DNA of 64,000 nucleotides from contig NZ_SOHJ01000002.1 in the NCBI RefSeq assembly GCF_004403185.1, forward strand, positions 426,038-490,037. Reading direction: 5' to 3'. This DNA is from Cryobacterium suzukii (GTDB lineage: Bacteria; Actinomycetota; Actinomycetes; Actinomycetales; Microbacteriaceae). Under the pieces are notes generated by a model. That model had not been told where the DNA came from. It saw only the letters and a list, made by a program, of their open reading frames with translations, and searched no databases. The position numbers were made by a program, and so were the translations under genes. Shown piece after piece: positions 1 to 9,106 of the stretch; the stretch's first letter is position 1; the number at the start of each line of letters is the position of its first letter.

Positions 1-228
1 GCTGCCAGCGTGCAGGCTGCACTGATCGGCCTCGGCTGGTCGGAGCGGGTCGCGGCCGAGGCGGTCGACGAGACCCTGTCGGAGCTGGCGGATGGCGTCG
101 GTACAGACTCAGCGCCGCCGGCTGTTGCCGCTGTGCTCCGGCTGGCCCTCGGCCGCCTGGGCCCGGCCGCGCACCACGCCACGGGCGCTGCCGCTGCCGC
201 GGCGTCGAACGGATCGGGTCGCTCGTGA
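1..228 (+). CDS. ruvA: Holliday junction branch migration protein RuvA (C-terminal part)
   Basis: The window opens inside this gene. The frame is open from base 1 and ends with TGA at 226-228, giving about 75 C-terminal codons. RuvA tetramers bind the Holliday junction and load the RuvB motor. The visible part, including the motif [16 protein letters not shown], resembles RuvA domain III, the flexible C-terminal helical domain that contacts RuvB, followed by an Ala-rich tail. The stop overlaps the GTG start of ruvB in a GTGA junction, which implies translational coupling. Identification rests on this domain plus the ruvB neighbour. The DNA-binding domains lie outside the window. Confidence 0.88.
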   Translation, partial: AASVQAALIGLGWSERVAAEAVDETLSELADGVGTDSAPPAVAAVLRLALGRLGPAAHHATGAAAAAASNGSGRS

Positions 229-1259
229 ACCCCGACGCCGGCGTCGAGTTGACCAACCCCTCGCTCGAGAGCGAGTCAGAGCTTGCCTTCGAGGGCGCCC
301 TGCGCCCGGCGAGTCTGGCCGAATTCGTTGGCCAGAAAAAGGTGCGTGGGCAGTTGCAGCTGCTGCTGACCGCCGCGACAATGCAGAATCGCACACCCGA
401 CCACATCCTCCTGGCGGGCCCTCCCGGCCTCGGCAAAACTACCCTGGCCATGATCGTCGCCTACGAGGGCAACCGCCCGTTGCGCATGTCGAGCGGTCCG
501 GCCATTCAACACGCCGGCGATCTCGCGGCAGTGCTTTCATCCCTGGTGCCCGGGGAAGTGCTGTTCATCGATGAAATCCATCGCATGGCACGGTCGGCCG
601 AAGAGATGCTCTACCTCGCCATGGAGGACTTTCGCATCGACATTATGGTCGGCAAGGGCGCCGGTGCTACCTCGGTTCCGCTCGACCTGGCACCGTTCAC
701 CCTGGTCGGTGCCACCACCCGTTCGGGTCTGCTACCGAACCCCCTGCGCGACCGATTCGGTTTCACCGCCCATCTCGAGTTCTACGCTGAGAGCGAGCTC
801 GAACAAGTTTTGGCTCGCGCAGCACATTTAATTGACCTGCCGATCAAAAAAGACGCCCTGGCCGAGATCGCCGGACGGTGCCGCGGCACACCGCGCATCG
901 CGAACCGCCTGTTGCGCCGGGTACGTGACTATGCGCTCGTGCACGGGGGAGCGGCCGACATTAATGCGGTGCATGCGGCTCTCGAGCTGTATGACGTCGA
1001 TGCGATCGGCCTCGACCGCCTCGACCGTGAAGTCATGAAGATTATTTTGACCCGGTTCGGGGGAGGGCCGGTGGGGCTCAACACCCTGGCCGTGTCGGTC
1101 GGTGAAGAGTCCGAAACGGTGGAGGCGGTCGTCGAGCCGTTCCTGGTAAGGATAGGCTTCCTCACGCGCACCCCGCGAGGGCGGGTTGCCACCAGCGCAG
1201 CGTGGCAACATTTCGGTCTGACCCCTCCTCAGGGCAGTGCGACCCTTCTTGACCTATAA
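225..1259 (+). CDS. ruvB: Holliday junction branch migration ATPase RuvB
   Basis: Hexameric AAA+ motor that drives branch migration of Holliday junctions with RuvA. The 344-residue product has the family's usual length. It shows Walker A GPPGLGKT at residues 65-72, Walker B LFIDEIHR at about 113-120, the sensor/arginine-finger stretch [18 protein letters not shown] at about 162-179, and a C-terminal winged helix ending near TPRGRVAT. The GTG start overlaps the ruvA stop by 4 bp. A TATAAT hexamer at 1255-1260 lies across its stop codon and could serve yajC, but no convincing -35 was found. Confidence 0.97.
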   Translation: MNPDAGVELTNPSLESESELAFEGALRPASLAEFVGQKKVRGQLQLLLTAATMQNRTPDHILLAGPPGLGKTTLAMIVAYEGNRPLRMSSGPAIQHAGDLAAVLSSLVPGEVLFIDEIHRMARSAEEMLYLAMEDFRIDIMVGKGAGATSVPLDLAPFTLVGATTRSGLLPNPLRDRFGFTAHLEFYAESELEQVLARAAHLIDLPIKKDALAEIAGRCRGTPRIANRLLRRVRDYALVHGGAADINAVHAALELYDVDAIGLDRLDREVMKIILTRFGGGPVGLNTLAVSVGEESETVEAVVEPFLVRIGFLTRTPRGRVATSAAWQHFGLTPPQGSATLLDL

Positions 1260-1372
1260 TTCAATTTGGTTCATCTGTCTATAGCCTTAGTTCAGAAGGT
1301 ATCTGCCCGCACAATCGGGCCTCATCACAAGCTTCGGCCACTCGTGCCGCAATCGAAAGGTAATACAGCTTT

Positions 1373-1765
1373 ATGGATTCATTGACTCTCATCATGTTGG
1401 CCGTTTTGGCCGTTCTGGTCTTCTTCATGTTCCGCAATGGCCGCAAGCGCAAGAAAGACCAGGAAGCCCTGCAGGCCACCATGGTTCCTGGCGCCGACGT
1501 TATGACCAACTTCGGCATGTACGGCACGATCATCGCCATCGATGAAGAGGCCAACAAGGTCGAACTGCAGATCGCCCCCGGCGTCGTCGTCGAAATTCAC
1601 CGTCAGACCATCGCCCGCGTGGTGGAGCCGGTAGTCGAAGACGTTCCGGAGGACAGCAGTGTTGATAGCATCGACTCGCTCACCGAGCCGGAATTCGGCC
1701 AGCGCGTTACCGATGCCGACACCGACACCGACACCACCGAACAGCCCAAAAAGGGTGACGCGTAG
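1373..1765 (+). CDS. yajC: Preprotein translocase subunit YajC
   Basis: Small single-span membrane protein that associates with SecDF and SecYEG and assists protein export. The 130-residue product has one N-terminal membrane segment (about residues 4-20), a basic cluster (RNGRKRKKDQE) just inside the membrane, and the conserved YajC core with GADVMTNFGMYGTI and VEIHRQTIARVVEP. The tail is acidic and carries a DTDTDTT run. A GAAAGG ribosome-binding site precedes the ATG. The order ruvAB-yajC-secD-secF is the standard arrangement. A stem-loop at 1834-1859 separates it from secD. Confidence 0.95.
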   Translation: MDSLTLIMLAVLAVLVFFMFRNGRKRKKDQEALQATMVPGADVMTNFGMYGTIIAIDEEANKVELQIAPGVVVEIHRQTIARVVEPVVEDVPEDSSVDSIDSLTEPEFGQRVTDADTDTDTTEQPKKGDA

Positions 1766-1833
1766 TTTCTAATTCTTCGGTATTACTCGCCTGGCACCAC
1801 AGGTAACACAACGCACGTACTGCATCACGCGGC

Positions 1834-1859
1834 GCGCCCACGCATTTCGGCGTGGGCGC
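1834..1859 (+). terminator. Hairpin between yajC and secD
   Basis: A perfect 10-bp GC-rich stem (1834-1843 with 1850-1859) closes a 6-base loop. No T-tract follows, so it may be an mRNA-stabilising or partially terminating hairpin rather than a full intrinsic terminator. It lies 22 bases before the secD GTG. Confidence 0.45.
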
Positions 1860-1881
1860 CAACAGAAAGCTGAGTTCATAG

Positions 1882-3603
1882 GTGGCTAAGTCGTCTCCGG
1901 TCAAGAAGGCCTGGCGTTCCCTGACCTGGCTTGGCGTGCTTATCGTCGGCCTCATCGCCCTCAACGCTTTCGGCGTATTCACCCAGAACGGATCGTGGAC
2001 GCCGAAACTGGCGCTCGACCTCGAGGGCGGAACACAGATCATCCTCGCCCCACAGGTTGAGAGCGGCGCGACGGTGACCTCGGAGCAGCTCACCGAAGCC
2101 GTGGGGATCATTCGCCAGCGTGTGAACTCCTCGGGAGTATCCGAGGCGGAGGTCAACACCCAGGGCGGACGAAATATCGTCGTGTCGATCCCCGGTACCC
2201 CCGATGACGCCACCCTGGAACGCATCAAGTCGTCGGCAAAGCTCGAGTTTCGGGCGGTGCTTGTCGCCGGTCAACCTTCCGGCCAGACCGTCGGTGCTGA
2301 CGGCACCGCAACGCCGGCCCCGCAGGCTCCTGTCGATCCGAGCCTGTCGACCACTCCAGCCGTCGAACCGACCAACGCAAGCGACCTGAACTACGTCACT
2401 CCCGCACTGCAGGCAGAGTACGACGCCTTCGACTGCGGCAAAATCAACACGACCAATGTGGCGCCGGCCAACCAGCCCGTGATCACCTGCGAAACCGATG
2501 GCTCGGTCAAGTACATCCTCGGCCCGGTCGAGGTCGACGGGTCAACGATCGCCGACGCGACCAACGGCCAGCGCACCACGCAGAGCGGCGCGACCACGGG
2601 CGAGTGGGCTGTCAACATCGTCTTCAACAGCGATGGAACGTCGAAATTCGCTGATGTCACAACACGACTGTTCAACCTCACCGGTGTGCAGAACCAGTTT
2701 GCGATCGTGCTCGACGGCCGAGTTATTTCGGCGCCGGCCACCCAGGGCGCCATCCTCGATGGCAAGCCGCAGATCACCGGGTCATTCGACCAGGACAGTT
2801 CCAAGGCTCTGGCCGACCAGCTGAAGTTCGGTGCTCTCCCCATTAGCTTCACCGTACAAAGCCAGGACACCATCTCGGCGACGCTCGGTTCGACGCAACT
2901 CCTCAACGGGCTTATCGCCGGCCTGATCGGTTTGATCCTCGTTGTCATGTACTCGCTCGCGCAGTACCGTCTTCTCGGTTTGATCACTGTTGCGTCTCTC
3001 GGCGTGGCAGCGGTGATCACCTACCTTCTGATCACCATCCTGTCCTGGCGCGAGGGCTATCGCCTGTCCCTGGCCGGTGTCGCCGGCCTGATCGTGGCCA
3101 TCGGTATCACCGCGGACTCGTTCATCGTCTACTTCGAACGCGTGCGCGACGAACTGCGTGACGGCCGCGGGCTGGAGTCCTCGGTCGAGGCCGGGTGGAA
3201 GCGCGCTTTCCGTACCATCGTCGCCTCCGACGTTGTCAACTTCCTCGCTGCAGCCGTACTGTTCGTGCTCGCCGTCGGCAACGTGCGCGGTTTCGCACTG
3301 ACGCTTGGCCTCACCACGATCGTCGACCTGCTCGTGGTCAGTTTGTTCACTCACCCGATGCTGCAGCTGGTCGCTCAGACGAAGTTCTTCAATGAGGGCC
3401 ACAAACTCAGCGGGCTGGATCCGCGAGCGCTCGGGGCCGTCTACCGGGGCCGCGCTCGATTCGAGCCATCGGCGGCCGTATCGAGAACTAAAGCCTCCTC
3501 CTCCAGCAAAGAGGCGGCCAAACGGCAAACCATCGCCGAACGCAAGGCATCGGAACTCGTCGGAACCAGCACTGATCGATCGACAGACAGGAAGGATTCC
3601 TGA
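1882..3603 (+). CDS. secD: Protein translocase subunit SecD
   Basis: RND-type membrane subunit that uses the proton gradient to complete export through SecYEG. The 573-residue product has an N-terminal span (about residues 14-33) and the family motif LDLEGGTQ at about 45-52. A large extracytoplasmic P1 region follows, with a Pro/Thr/Ala-rich insert at about 135-165. Five C-terminal spans (about 335-500) contain GITADSFIVYFERVRDELR, and the cytoplasmic tail is Lys/Ser/Ala-rich. Translation starts at GTG 1882 and ends in a TGATG junction with secF, so the two are translationally coupled. Separate SecD and SecF chains are usual in Actinobacteria. Confidence 0.96.
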   Translation: MAKSSPVKKAWRSLTWLGVLIVGLIALNAFGVFTQNGSWTPKLALDLEGGTQIILAPQVESGATVTSEQLTEAVGIIRQRVNSSGVSEAEVNTQGGRNIVVSIPGTPDDATLERIKSSAKLEFRAVLVAGQPSGQTVGADGTATPAPQAPVDPSLSTTPAVEPTNASDLNYVTPALQAEYDAFDCGKINTTNVAPANQPVITCETDGSVKYILGPVEVDGSTIADATNGQRTTQSGATTGEWAVNIVFNSDGTSKFADVTTRLFNLTGVQNQFAIVLDGRVISAPATQGAILDGKPQITGSFDQDSSKALADQLKFGALPISFTVQSQDTISATLGSTQLLNGLIAGLIGLILVVMYSLAQYRLLGLITVASLGVAAVITYLLITILSWREGYRLSLAGVAGLIVAIGITADSFIVYFERVRDELRDGRGLESSVEAGWKRAFRTIVASDVVNFLAAAVLFVLAVGNVRGFALTLGLTTIVDLLVVSLFTHPMLQLVAQTKFFNEGHKLSGLDPRALGAVYRGRARFEPSAAVSRTKASSSSKEAAKRQTIAERKASELVGTSTDRSTDRKDS

Positions 3604-4616
3604 TGGCCAGTTTCTCGCAGTTCGGAAATGACCTCTACACGGGTGCGCGCTCGCTCAATATCGTCGGGCGCCGCAAACTCTGGTACCTCATCGCTGGTGG
3701 CATGATTCTCATCGCCATCGTCGGTCCGTTCCTGCTGCGCGGCGGCTTCGTCTTCGGTATCGAATTCACCGGAGGCAGCGAGTTCGTCGTTTCGCAGACC
3801 ACGAGCCAGTCCGAGACCACGGCAGCGGACGCCGTCGCGAGCGTCGTTCCCGAAGCCGTTGCGAAGGTTTCCACCGTTGGTTCTGACGGCGTTCGGGTGC
3901 AGACTGATCAGCTGTCGGAAGGGCAGACGTCGGAAGTGCGTGACGCTCTCGCTACGGCCTATGACGTGCCGGTCACCGAGGTTGCGACCTCCTTCATCGG
4001 AGCAACCTGGGGGCAGGACATCACCGGACAGGCCCTTCGAGCTCTCGTGGTGTTCCTCGTGCTCGCCGGCATCATCATGGCGATCTACTTCCGCACGTGG
4101 AAGATGTCCGTGGCGGCCATGGTCGCCCTGCTGCACGACCTCGTGATCACTGCGGGCTTCTATGGGATAACCGGTTTTGAAATTACGCCGGCGGCGGTGA
4201 TCGGGTTCCTCACGATTCTCGGCTATTCGCTGTACGACACCGTTGTGGTTTTTGACAAGATTCGCGAGAACACCAATCTTGACGGTTCAGGCTCGAGCCG
4301 AACCTTCTCCGAATCGGTCAACCTCGCCGTCAACCAGACGCTCGTGCGCTCGATCAACACATCGGTCGTAGCGGCCCTGCCGGTGGCATCCATTTTGTTC
4401 ATCGGTGCGTTCGTTTTGGGTGCCGGCACCCTGCGCGATATCTCGCTCGCGTTGCTCATTGGAGTTCTGGTCGGTACGTACTCGACCATATTCATTGCCA
4501 CGCCGCTGTACGCTCAGCTGCGAAACGGTGAGGATGCCATTCGCAAGCACGATAAGAAGGCCCTCGCCGCGCGCGCCAAGGCCTCGGCTCCTGCCGCGGA
4601 GAGCATCACCGCGTAG
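3603..4616 (+). CDS. secF: Protein translocase subunit SecF
   Basis: Partner of SecD in the export-assisting RND complex. The 337-residue product has a first span at about residues 26-46, then FGIEFTGGSEF at about 51-61, a periplasmic-type P4 domain, and a bundle of five C-terminal spans with the diagnostic GYSLYDTVVVFDKIREN. The ATG overlaps the last base of the secD stop. The tail is rich in Ala and Lys. A strong terminator at 4639-4668 closes the ruvAB-yajC-secDF group. Confidence 0.96.
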   Translation: MASFSQFGNDLYTGARSLNIVGRRKLWYLIAGGMILIAIVGPFLLRGGFVFGIEFTGGSEFVVSQTTSQSETTAADAVASVVPEAVAKVSTVGSDGVRVQTDQLSEGQTSEVRDALATAYDVPVTEVATSFIGATWGQDITGQALRALVVFLVLAGIIMAIYFRTWKMSVAAMVALLHDLVITAGFYGITGFEITPAAVIGFLTILGYSLYDTVVVFDKIRENTNLDGSGSSRTFSESVNLAVNQTLVRSINTSVVAALPVASILFIGAFVLGAGTLRDISLALLIGVLVGTYSTIFIATPLYAQLRNGEDAIRKHDKKALAARAKASAPAAESITA

Positions 4617-4638
4617 TCGCGGGAACCTGCACGACGTG

Positions 4639-4668
4639 AAGCGGCCAGCCCTTGCGGGCTGGCCGCTT
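4639..4668 (+). terminator. Intrinsic terminator after secF
   Basis: A perfect 13-bp inverted repeat (4639-4651 with 4656-4668) surrounds a TTGC tetraloop, 23 bases after the secF stop. Only a short T/C run follows, as is common for actinobacterial terminators. It separates the sec operon from relA. Confidence 0.8.
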
Positions 4669-4789
4669 CCGCGTGTGATCTGCACGTGATCGCTGGGGGC
4701 GTTAGGGCGACCCTCGCAGAACCGGCATAATTGACACTACGCACACCCGCCCGCGTATCTCCGCCGGGCGTGAAGTACGAGGTGAGACT

Positions 4790-7045
4790 ATGACGGACAC
4801 GACGACCCCCTCCCCGGCGTCGCTGCGCCGTTTGGTTCCGCGCATCTTCTCCCGGGCGCAGCCCGCCGGTGCCGTGGATCGCCTGATTAAGACGGTGCGG
4901 CTGAATCACCCCAAGGTTGATCTGTCGATCATTGAACGCGCCTATACCGCCGCCGAGCGAGCCCACGACGGGCAGCTGCGTCGCAGCGGCGAGCCGTACA
5001 TCACCCACCCCGTCGCCGTGGCTCAAATTCTGGCTGATCTCGGCATCGGCACCAAAACCATCGCCGCCGCCCTATTGCACGACACCGTGGAAGACACCGA
5101 GTACACGCTCGACGCCCTGCGCGCCGATTTCGGCGATGAAATCGCAATGCTCGTCGACGGGGTCACCAAGCTCGACAAGGTGAAGTACGGCGACTCGACT
5201 CAGGCCGAGACCGTACGCAAGATGATCGTCGCAATGTCCAAAGACATTCGGGTGCTCATCATCAAACTCGCCGACCGGCTGCATAATGCGCGCACCTGGG
5301 GCTTTGTGCCCAATGAATCCGCCGTACGAAAAGCTACAGAGACCCTGGAAATCTACGCGCCGCTGGCACACCGTCTCGGAATCCAGACGATCAAATGGGA
5401 ACTCGAAGACCTCTCTTTTGCGGTGCTGTATCCCAAGCTGTACGCCGAGATTGAAAGCCTGGTGAAGCAGCGCACGCCGCAGCGCGAAGAGTTCGTGCAG
5501 CAGGTCATCGACACCATCAACGACGATCTCAAATCGGCACGCATTCGTGGCAAAGTTGCTGGTCGACCCAAACAGTACTACTCGATCTACCAGAAGATGG
5601 TCGTACGCGGCCGTGAGTTCGACGAGATTTACGACCTCGTCGGTATTCGCGTTCTCGTGAACTCCGTGCGGGACTGCTACGCCGTGCTGGGTTCCATCCA
5701 CGCCCGGTGGACGCCGCTGCCCGGCCGGTTCAAGGACTACATCGCCACCCCGAAGTTCAACCTGTACCAGTCGCTCCACACGACGGTACTCGGGCCGAGC
5801 GGTCGCGCCGTGGAAATTCAGATTCGCACCACCGAGATGCACCAGCGTGCTGAATTCGGAGTTGCCGCGCACTGGAAGTACAAGGAACAGGTCAACGGCA
5901 AGAGCGCCGGTGGGTCAGGACCCCAGAGCGACACCGATATGGCCTGGCTCGCGCACATCTCCGATTGGCAGGCCGAAACGGCCGACCCGGGCGAGTTCCT
6001 CGACTCCCTGCGTTATGAGATCGGTGCCAAGGAGGTCTACGTCTTCACGCCGAAAGGCCGGGTCATCGGCCTTCCCTCCGGGGCAACACCGGTCGACTTC
6101 GCCTATGCGGTGCATACCGAGGTTGGCCACCGCACCATGGGTGCCAAAGTCAACGGCCGACTGGTACCGCTTGAGAACGAGCTCATCACCGGCGACGTCG
6201 TCGAGGTGTTCACCTCCAAGAACCCTGACTCTGGACCGAGCAAGGACTGGCTGAACTTCGTCAAGAGCCCGCGGGCGCGCAACAAGATCCGGCAATGGTT
6301 TACCAAAGAACGCCGCGATGAAGCCATCGAACAGGGCCGCGACGCGATCGCACGGGCCATGCGCAAACAGAACCTCCCCCTGCAGAAGCTGATGAACCAG
6401 GACTCCTTCGCGGAGGTCGCGGCCCAGCTCAAGTACGAAGACGTTTCGGCGCTCTATGCCGCTGTCGGTGAAGGTCACGTTTCAACCCAGTCCGTGCTCG
6501 AAAAGGTTGTCTCGTCGGTGCAAAGTATCGAAGACAACGACAACAACGACTTTCCGGTCGCCGCGCGGGGTCGGCCGCAGACCACCCGTAATGGAGATTC
6601 GGGAGTTCTCGTGCGCGGCGCGCCTGACATTCTGGTCAAACTGGCCCGTTGTTGTACTCCGGTTCCCGGCGACAAGATCGTCGGTTTCGTCACTCGCGGT
6701 GCTGGCGTCTCGGTTCACCAGGCGGCGTGCCACAACGTGCAATCGTTGCTCAAAGAACCTGAGCGCATGATCGAGGTCGAGTGGGCGCCGACTTCGAAGA
6801 GCCTGTTCCTCGTACACATACAAATTGAAGCGCTCGACCGTTCCGGGCTACTCTCCGACGTCACCCGGGTTTTATCGGAGCACCACGTGAACATTCTTTC
6901 GGCCACCGTCAACACGTCTAGCGCCCGCCTGGCGCTCAGCCGTTTCGTGTTCGAGATGGGGGACACTACTCACCTCGACCGCGTGCTGAACGCCGTGCGT
7001 CGCATTGATGCCGTTTACGATGTGTACCGGGTCAGCGACGGCTAA
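4790..7045 (+). CDS. relA: Bifunctional (p)ppGpp synthetase/hydrolase, Rel
   Basis: Makes and degrades the stringent-response alarmones ppGpp and pppGpp on ribosomes. The 751-residue product has all the expected domains. The hydrolase HD motif (LLHDTVED) lies at about 96-102. The synthetase carries RFKDYIATPKFNLYQSLH at about 313-330. A TGS domain follows at about 415-475, then a conserved Cys region (ARCCTPVPGDKIVGF), and a C-terminal ACT domain at about 670-750. The intact HD motif predicts an active hydrolase. A GAGGTGAG ribosome-binding site precedes the ATG. A TTGACA at 4731-4736 could be a -35 element, but the -10 is unclear. The 3' end overlaps the convergent neighbour by 4 bp. Confidence 0.97.
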   Translation: MTDTTTPSPASLRRLVPRIFSRAQPAGAVDRLIKTVRLNHPKVDLSIIERAYTAAERAHDGQLRRSGEPYITHPVAVAQILADLGIGTKTIAAALLHDTVEDTEYTLDALRADFGDEIAMLVDGVTKLDKVKYGDSTQAETVRKMIVAMSKDIRVLIIKLADRLHNARTWGFVPNESAVRKATETLEIYAPLAHRLGIQTIKWELEDLSFAVLYPKLYAEIESLVKQRTPQREEFVQQVIDTINDDLKSARIRGKVAGRPKQYYSIYQKMVVRGREFDEIYDLVGIRVLVNSVRDCYAVLGSIHARWTPLPGRFKDYIATPKFNLYQSLHTTVLGPSGRAVEIQIRTTEMHQRAEFGVAAHWKYKEQVNGKSAGGSGPQSDTDMAWLAHISDWQAETADPGEFLDSLRYEIGAKEVYVFTPKGRVIGLPSGATPVDFAYAVHTEVGHRTMGAKVNGRLVPLENELITGDVVEVFTSKNPDSGPSKDWLNFVKSPRARNKIRQWFTKERRDEAIEQGRDAIARAMRKQNLPLQKLMNQDSFAEVAAQLKYEDVSALYAAVGEGHVSTQSVLEKVVSSVQSIEDNDNNDFPVAARGRPQTTRNGDSGVLVRGAPDILVKLARCCTPVPGDKIVGFVTRGAGVSVHQAACHNVQSLLKEPERMIEVEWAPTSKSLFLVHIQIEALDRSGLLSDVTRVLSEHHVNILSATVNTSSARLALSRFVFEMGDTTHLDRVLNAVRRIDAVYDVYRVSDG

Positions 7046-7650
7046 CCTGCGGTGCTGGTCGCAGCACCCTTCAGGCTCTGTAGGCTCAGGGCCTGGAGGG
7101 GAGCATTGACGGCTGAGAGTCGCGCCACGGCGAGGGTGCTGTGAGCGGGGCTGCCTCGTTTGCAGAGGCGAATGGCGGCCGAGACGTCGGGGTACTCGCC
7201 GTAATGCAAAAGGCGGGCCAGCAGGGCTGTGAGTCCGGCGGCCGACGCGGTGCCGGGCGTGTAGCGCGCGAGGTCGACCGCGGTCCGCAGGGGCGTGGTA
7301 ACCCGCACCCCCGAGATGGTGCGAACGTCATCGGGAGAACGCACGATTTCACGCACCTGTGCCCGCGGAGACCACAGTGCGGTGGCGCGGGCGCTGATCA
7401 GCACACAGAACTGGTGGCGACGCGGCTCTGGTGCGACGCCGTAGATCCATGCGGCGGTGAGTTGTTCGGCGATGGCGCGGGGCGGGACCAACTGGCTGGC
7501 GGCGATAGCCCGGGTATCGCATCCGTCTATCTCATCAATTACGCACCAGGAATCGGCGACTTGAAAGACCTGGCCATCAAGACGGGCGCTGTAGAGCTCG
7601 GTGAGCGGCAGATCGTTTATGGTGAGCGGTCGTCCCGCTGAATTCGTCAT
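7042..7650 (-). CDS. Hypothetical protein, AbiEi-antitoxin-like C-terminal region
   Basis: A 202-residue protein of uncertain function. Its middle part carries SGVRVTTPLRTAVDLARYTP, which resembles the motif of AbiEi-type (type IV) antitoxin-like proteins common in Actinobacteria. Those proteins usually begin with a winged-helix domain, but here the N-terminus is short and I see no clear HTH. No nucleotidyltransferase toxin of the AbiEii type lies next to it, so if the family call is right it is an orphan. Its TAG interlocks with the TAA of rel in a convergent 4-bp overlap. The opposite strand also has a long frame (7141-7641), but its composition looks like a shadow. Confidence 0.55.
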   Translation of the reverse strand: MTNSAGRPLTINDLPLTELYSARLDGQVFQVADSWCVIDEIDGCDTRAIAASQLVPPRAIAEQLTAAWIYGVAPEPRRHQFCVLISARATALWSPRAQVREIVRSPDDVRTISGVRVTTPLRTAVDLARYTPGTASAAGLTALLARLLHYGEYPDVSAAIRLCKRGSPAHSTLAVARLSAVNAPLQALSLQSLKGAATSTAG

Positions 7651-7714
7651 GCCACCAGAGTGACGGTCCTACCCATTCCGGGGCCGAGATGCGTCCGATC
7701 TGTGGATAAGGTGC

Positions 7715-7751
7715 GGACCCCCGTGGAGTGTGTATAACTCCGCGGGGGTCC
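7715..7751 (-). terminator. Hairpin terminator after the DUF349 gene
   Basis: The arms 7715-7723 and 7743-7751 form a perfect 9-bp stem (GGACCCCCG with its complement). An inner 5-bp helix (7725-7729 with 7737-7741) extends it. It starts just past the stop of the minus-strand DUF349 gene and also faces the end of 7042-7650. There is no clear T-tract on either side. Confidence 0.65.
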
Positions 7752-7763
7752 TTGCCGCTTTGG

Positions 7764-8996
7764 CTACTGGCCGATCGCCTTCAGCCAGGCCTTGCGGGCC
7801 TCGAGCGCTTCGGTGGCGTCCTTGATGGCGCGGGCGTTCTGCCCCTTCTGCGCCGCGACCAGCTCAGCCTCGAGCTTGGCGATCGCGTCGTTCAGCTGGC
7901 CGGCCAGACCCTCGGTGCGGGCCTTCGTCTCCGGATTATTACGCTTCCAATGGTCGTCATCGAGTTTGCGCACGACGGCTTCCACCTTGCGAAGGCGGTC
8001 CTCGATCGGCTTGACCTGGTCCCGGGGAACCTTACCGATTTCATCCCACTTGCGCTGGATCACGGTGAGCGTATCGCGCGCGGCGTTGCGGTCGCTCGTG
8101 GTGAGCAGGGTTTCGGCCTCGGTCAGCAGTTCAAGCTTGAGTACGAGGTTCGCGGAGAATTCCTCGTTGTCCTGAGCTTCGACCTCGCTCTTGACCGAGT
8201 AGAGCACGTCGCCGGCTGCCTTGAACTTGGCCCACATGGCGTCATCCTGCTTCTTACCGCTGCGGCCGGCTTTCTTCCATTCGTCGAGCAGGTTTCGGTA
8301 TGCCGAGACGCCATCGGCACCCTGCGGTGCGAGGGCCTCCGCTTGTTCGATCAGGTGCTGCTTCTTGGTGCGAACGTCTTTGTGAGCGCTGTCAAGCTCG
8401 GCGAAGAACGCCTTGCGGTTCTGTTCGATCGTCGTGCGTGCAGCACGGAAGCGCTTCCAGAGATCGTTGGCTTCCCCCTTGGGAATGCGCGGGGCGTCGT
8501 GCTGGTGTGCTTGCCATTTGGCGAACAGGGCGTCGAGAGCGGCGCTGGTTTGCTTCCACTGCGTCTTCGCCGGATCTTCGGCGGCAAGACGCTCCGCCTC
8601 GGTCACGATCTCTGCCCGCTCAGCGACGGCGGCAGCGGACGCGGCCTTGGTCTCGATGCTCTGCTGCTCGGTGAGCTCGCTGACGGCCCCGCCGAGGGCA
8701 GCGAGACGTTCGGCCAGTGCGGCGAGATTGCCGACGGCGTTGGCGCTGGCAACGGCGACGGTGAGGTTGGCGACCGATTTGGCGATATCGGCGGCCGGTG
8801 CACCACCCTTCGCACGCTGTTCGAGCAGGGTTACCTGCCCGTTGAGCTCAACGTACTTGCGTTCGAAGTAGGCCAGGGCCTCTTCCGGAGTGGCATCCGG
8901 GTACTGGCCGACGGCGCGTTCGCCATCGGCTTCGCGCACGTAAACCGTGCCGGTTTCGTCTACGCGACCCCATGGTTGCTGATCTGTCGTAGTCAA
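7764..8996 (-). CDS. DUF349 domain-containing protein
   Basis: A 410-residue, almost entirely helical, charged protein made of repeated DUF349 units. Visible examples are the similar segments LWKRFRAARTTIEQNRKAFF, MWAKFKAAGDVLYSVK and RKWDEIGKVPRDQVKPIEDR. It has no signal peptide or membrane span, and its molecular role is not established. The conserved N-terminus reads WGRVDETGTVYVREADGER. The frame can open at GTG 9005, but the TTG at 8996 is preceded by AAAGG at good spacing and gives a start MTTTDQQ, so I prefer it. A promoter candidate lies at 9072-9100 and a hairpin follows at 7715-7751. Confidence 0.88.
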   Translation of the reverse strand: MTTTDQQPWGRVDETGTVYVREADGERAVGQYPDATPEEALAYFERKYVELNGQVTLLEQRAKGGAPAADIAKSVANLTVAVASANAVGNLAALAERLAALGGAVSELTEQQSIETKAASAAAVAERAEIVTEAERLAAEDPAKTQWKQTSAALDALFAKWQAHQHDAPRIPKGEANDLWKRFRAARTTIEQNRKAFFAELDSAHKDVRTKKQHLIEQAEALAPQGADGVSAYRNLLDEWKKAGRSGKKQDDAMWAKFKAAGDVLYSVKSEVEAQDNEEFSANLVLKLELLTEAETLLTTSDRNAARDTLTVIQRKWDEIGKVPRDQVKPIEDRLRKVEAVVRKLDDDHWKRNNPETKARTEGLAGQLNDAIAKLEAELVAAQKGQNARAIKDATEALEARKAWLKAIGQ

Positions 8997-9071
8997 GAGC
9001 CTCACCTTTGCTGAGTTGTTGTGTGTGGATCCGCGGGAGTTAAGAGTGCGGAGCCAGGAAATACCCTGATA

Positions 9072-9100
9072 ATCCTATTGCAATAGCGCAGACGGGTCGA
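9072..9100 (-). promoter_or_regulatory. Promoter candidate for the DUF349 gene
   Basis: Read on the minus strand, TCGACC (9095-9100) and TAGGAT (9072-9077) are separated by exactly 17 bases. They fit the actinobacterial sigma-70-type pattern, with an imperfect -35. Transcription would start near 9065, leaving a leader of about 70 bases. This is pattern evidence only. Confidence 0.35.
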
Positions 9101-9106
9101 TTGATC

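Noticed and set aside
7141..7641. Plus-strand frame opposite the AbiEi-like gene
   Set aside because: It is rich in Gly and Arg with no recognisable domain. The minus-strand frame has a family-like motif and balanced composition.
7728..9014. 428-codon plus-strand frame opposite the DUF349 gene
   Set aside because: It starts inside the terminator stem, and its sequence is a low-complexity mirror. The minus strand carries the recognisable DUF349 repeats.
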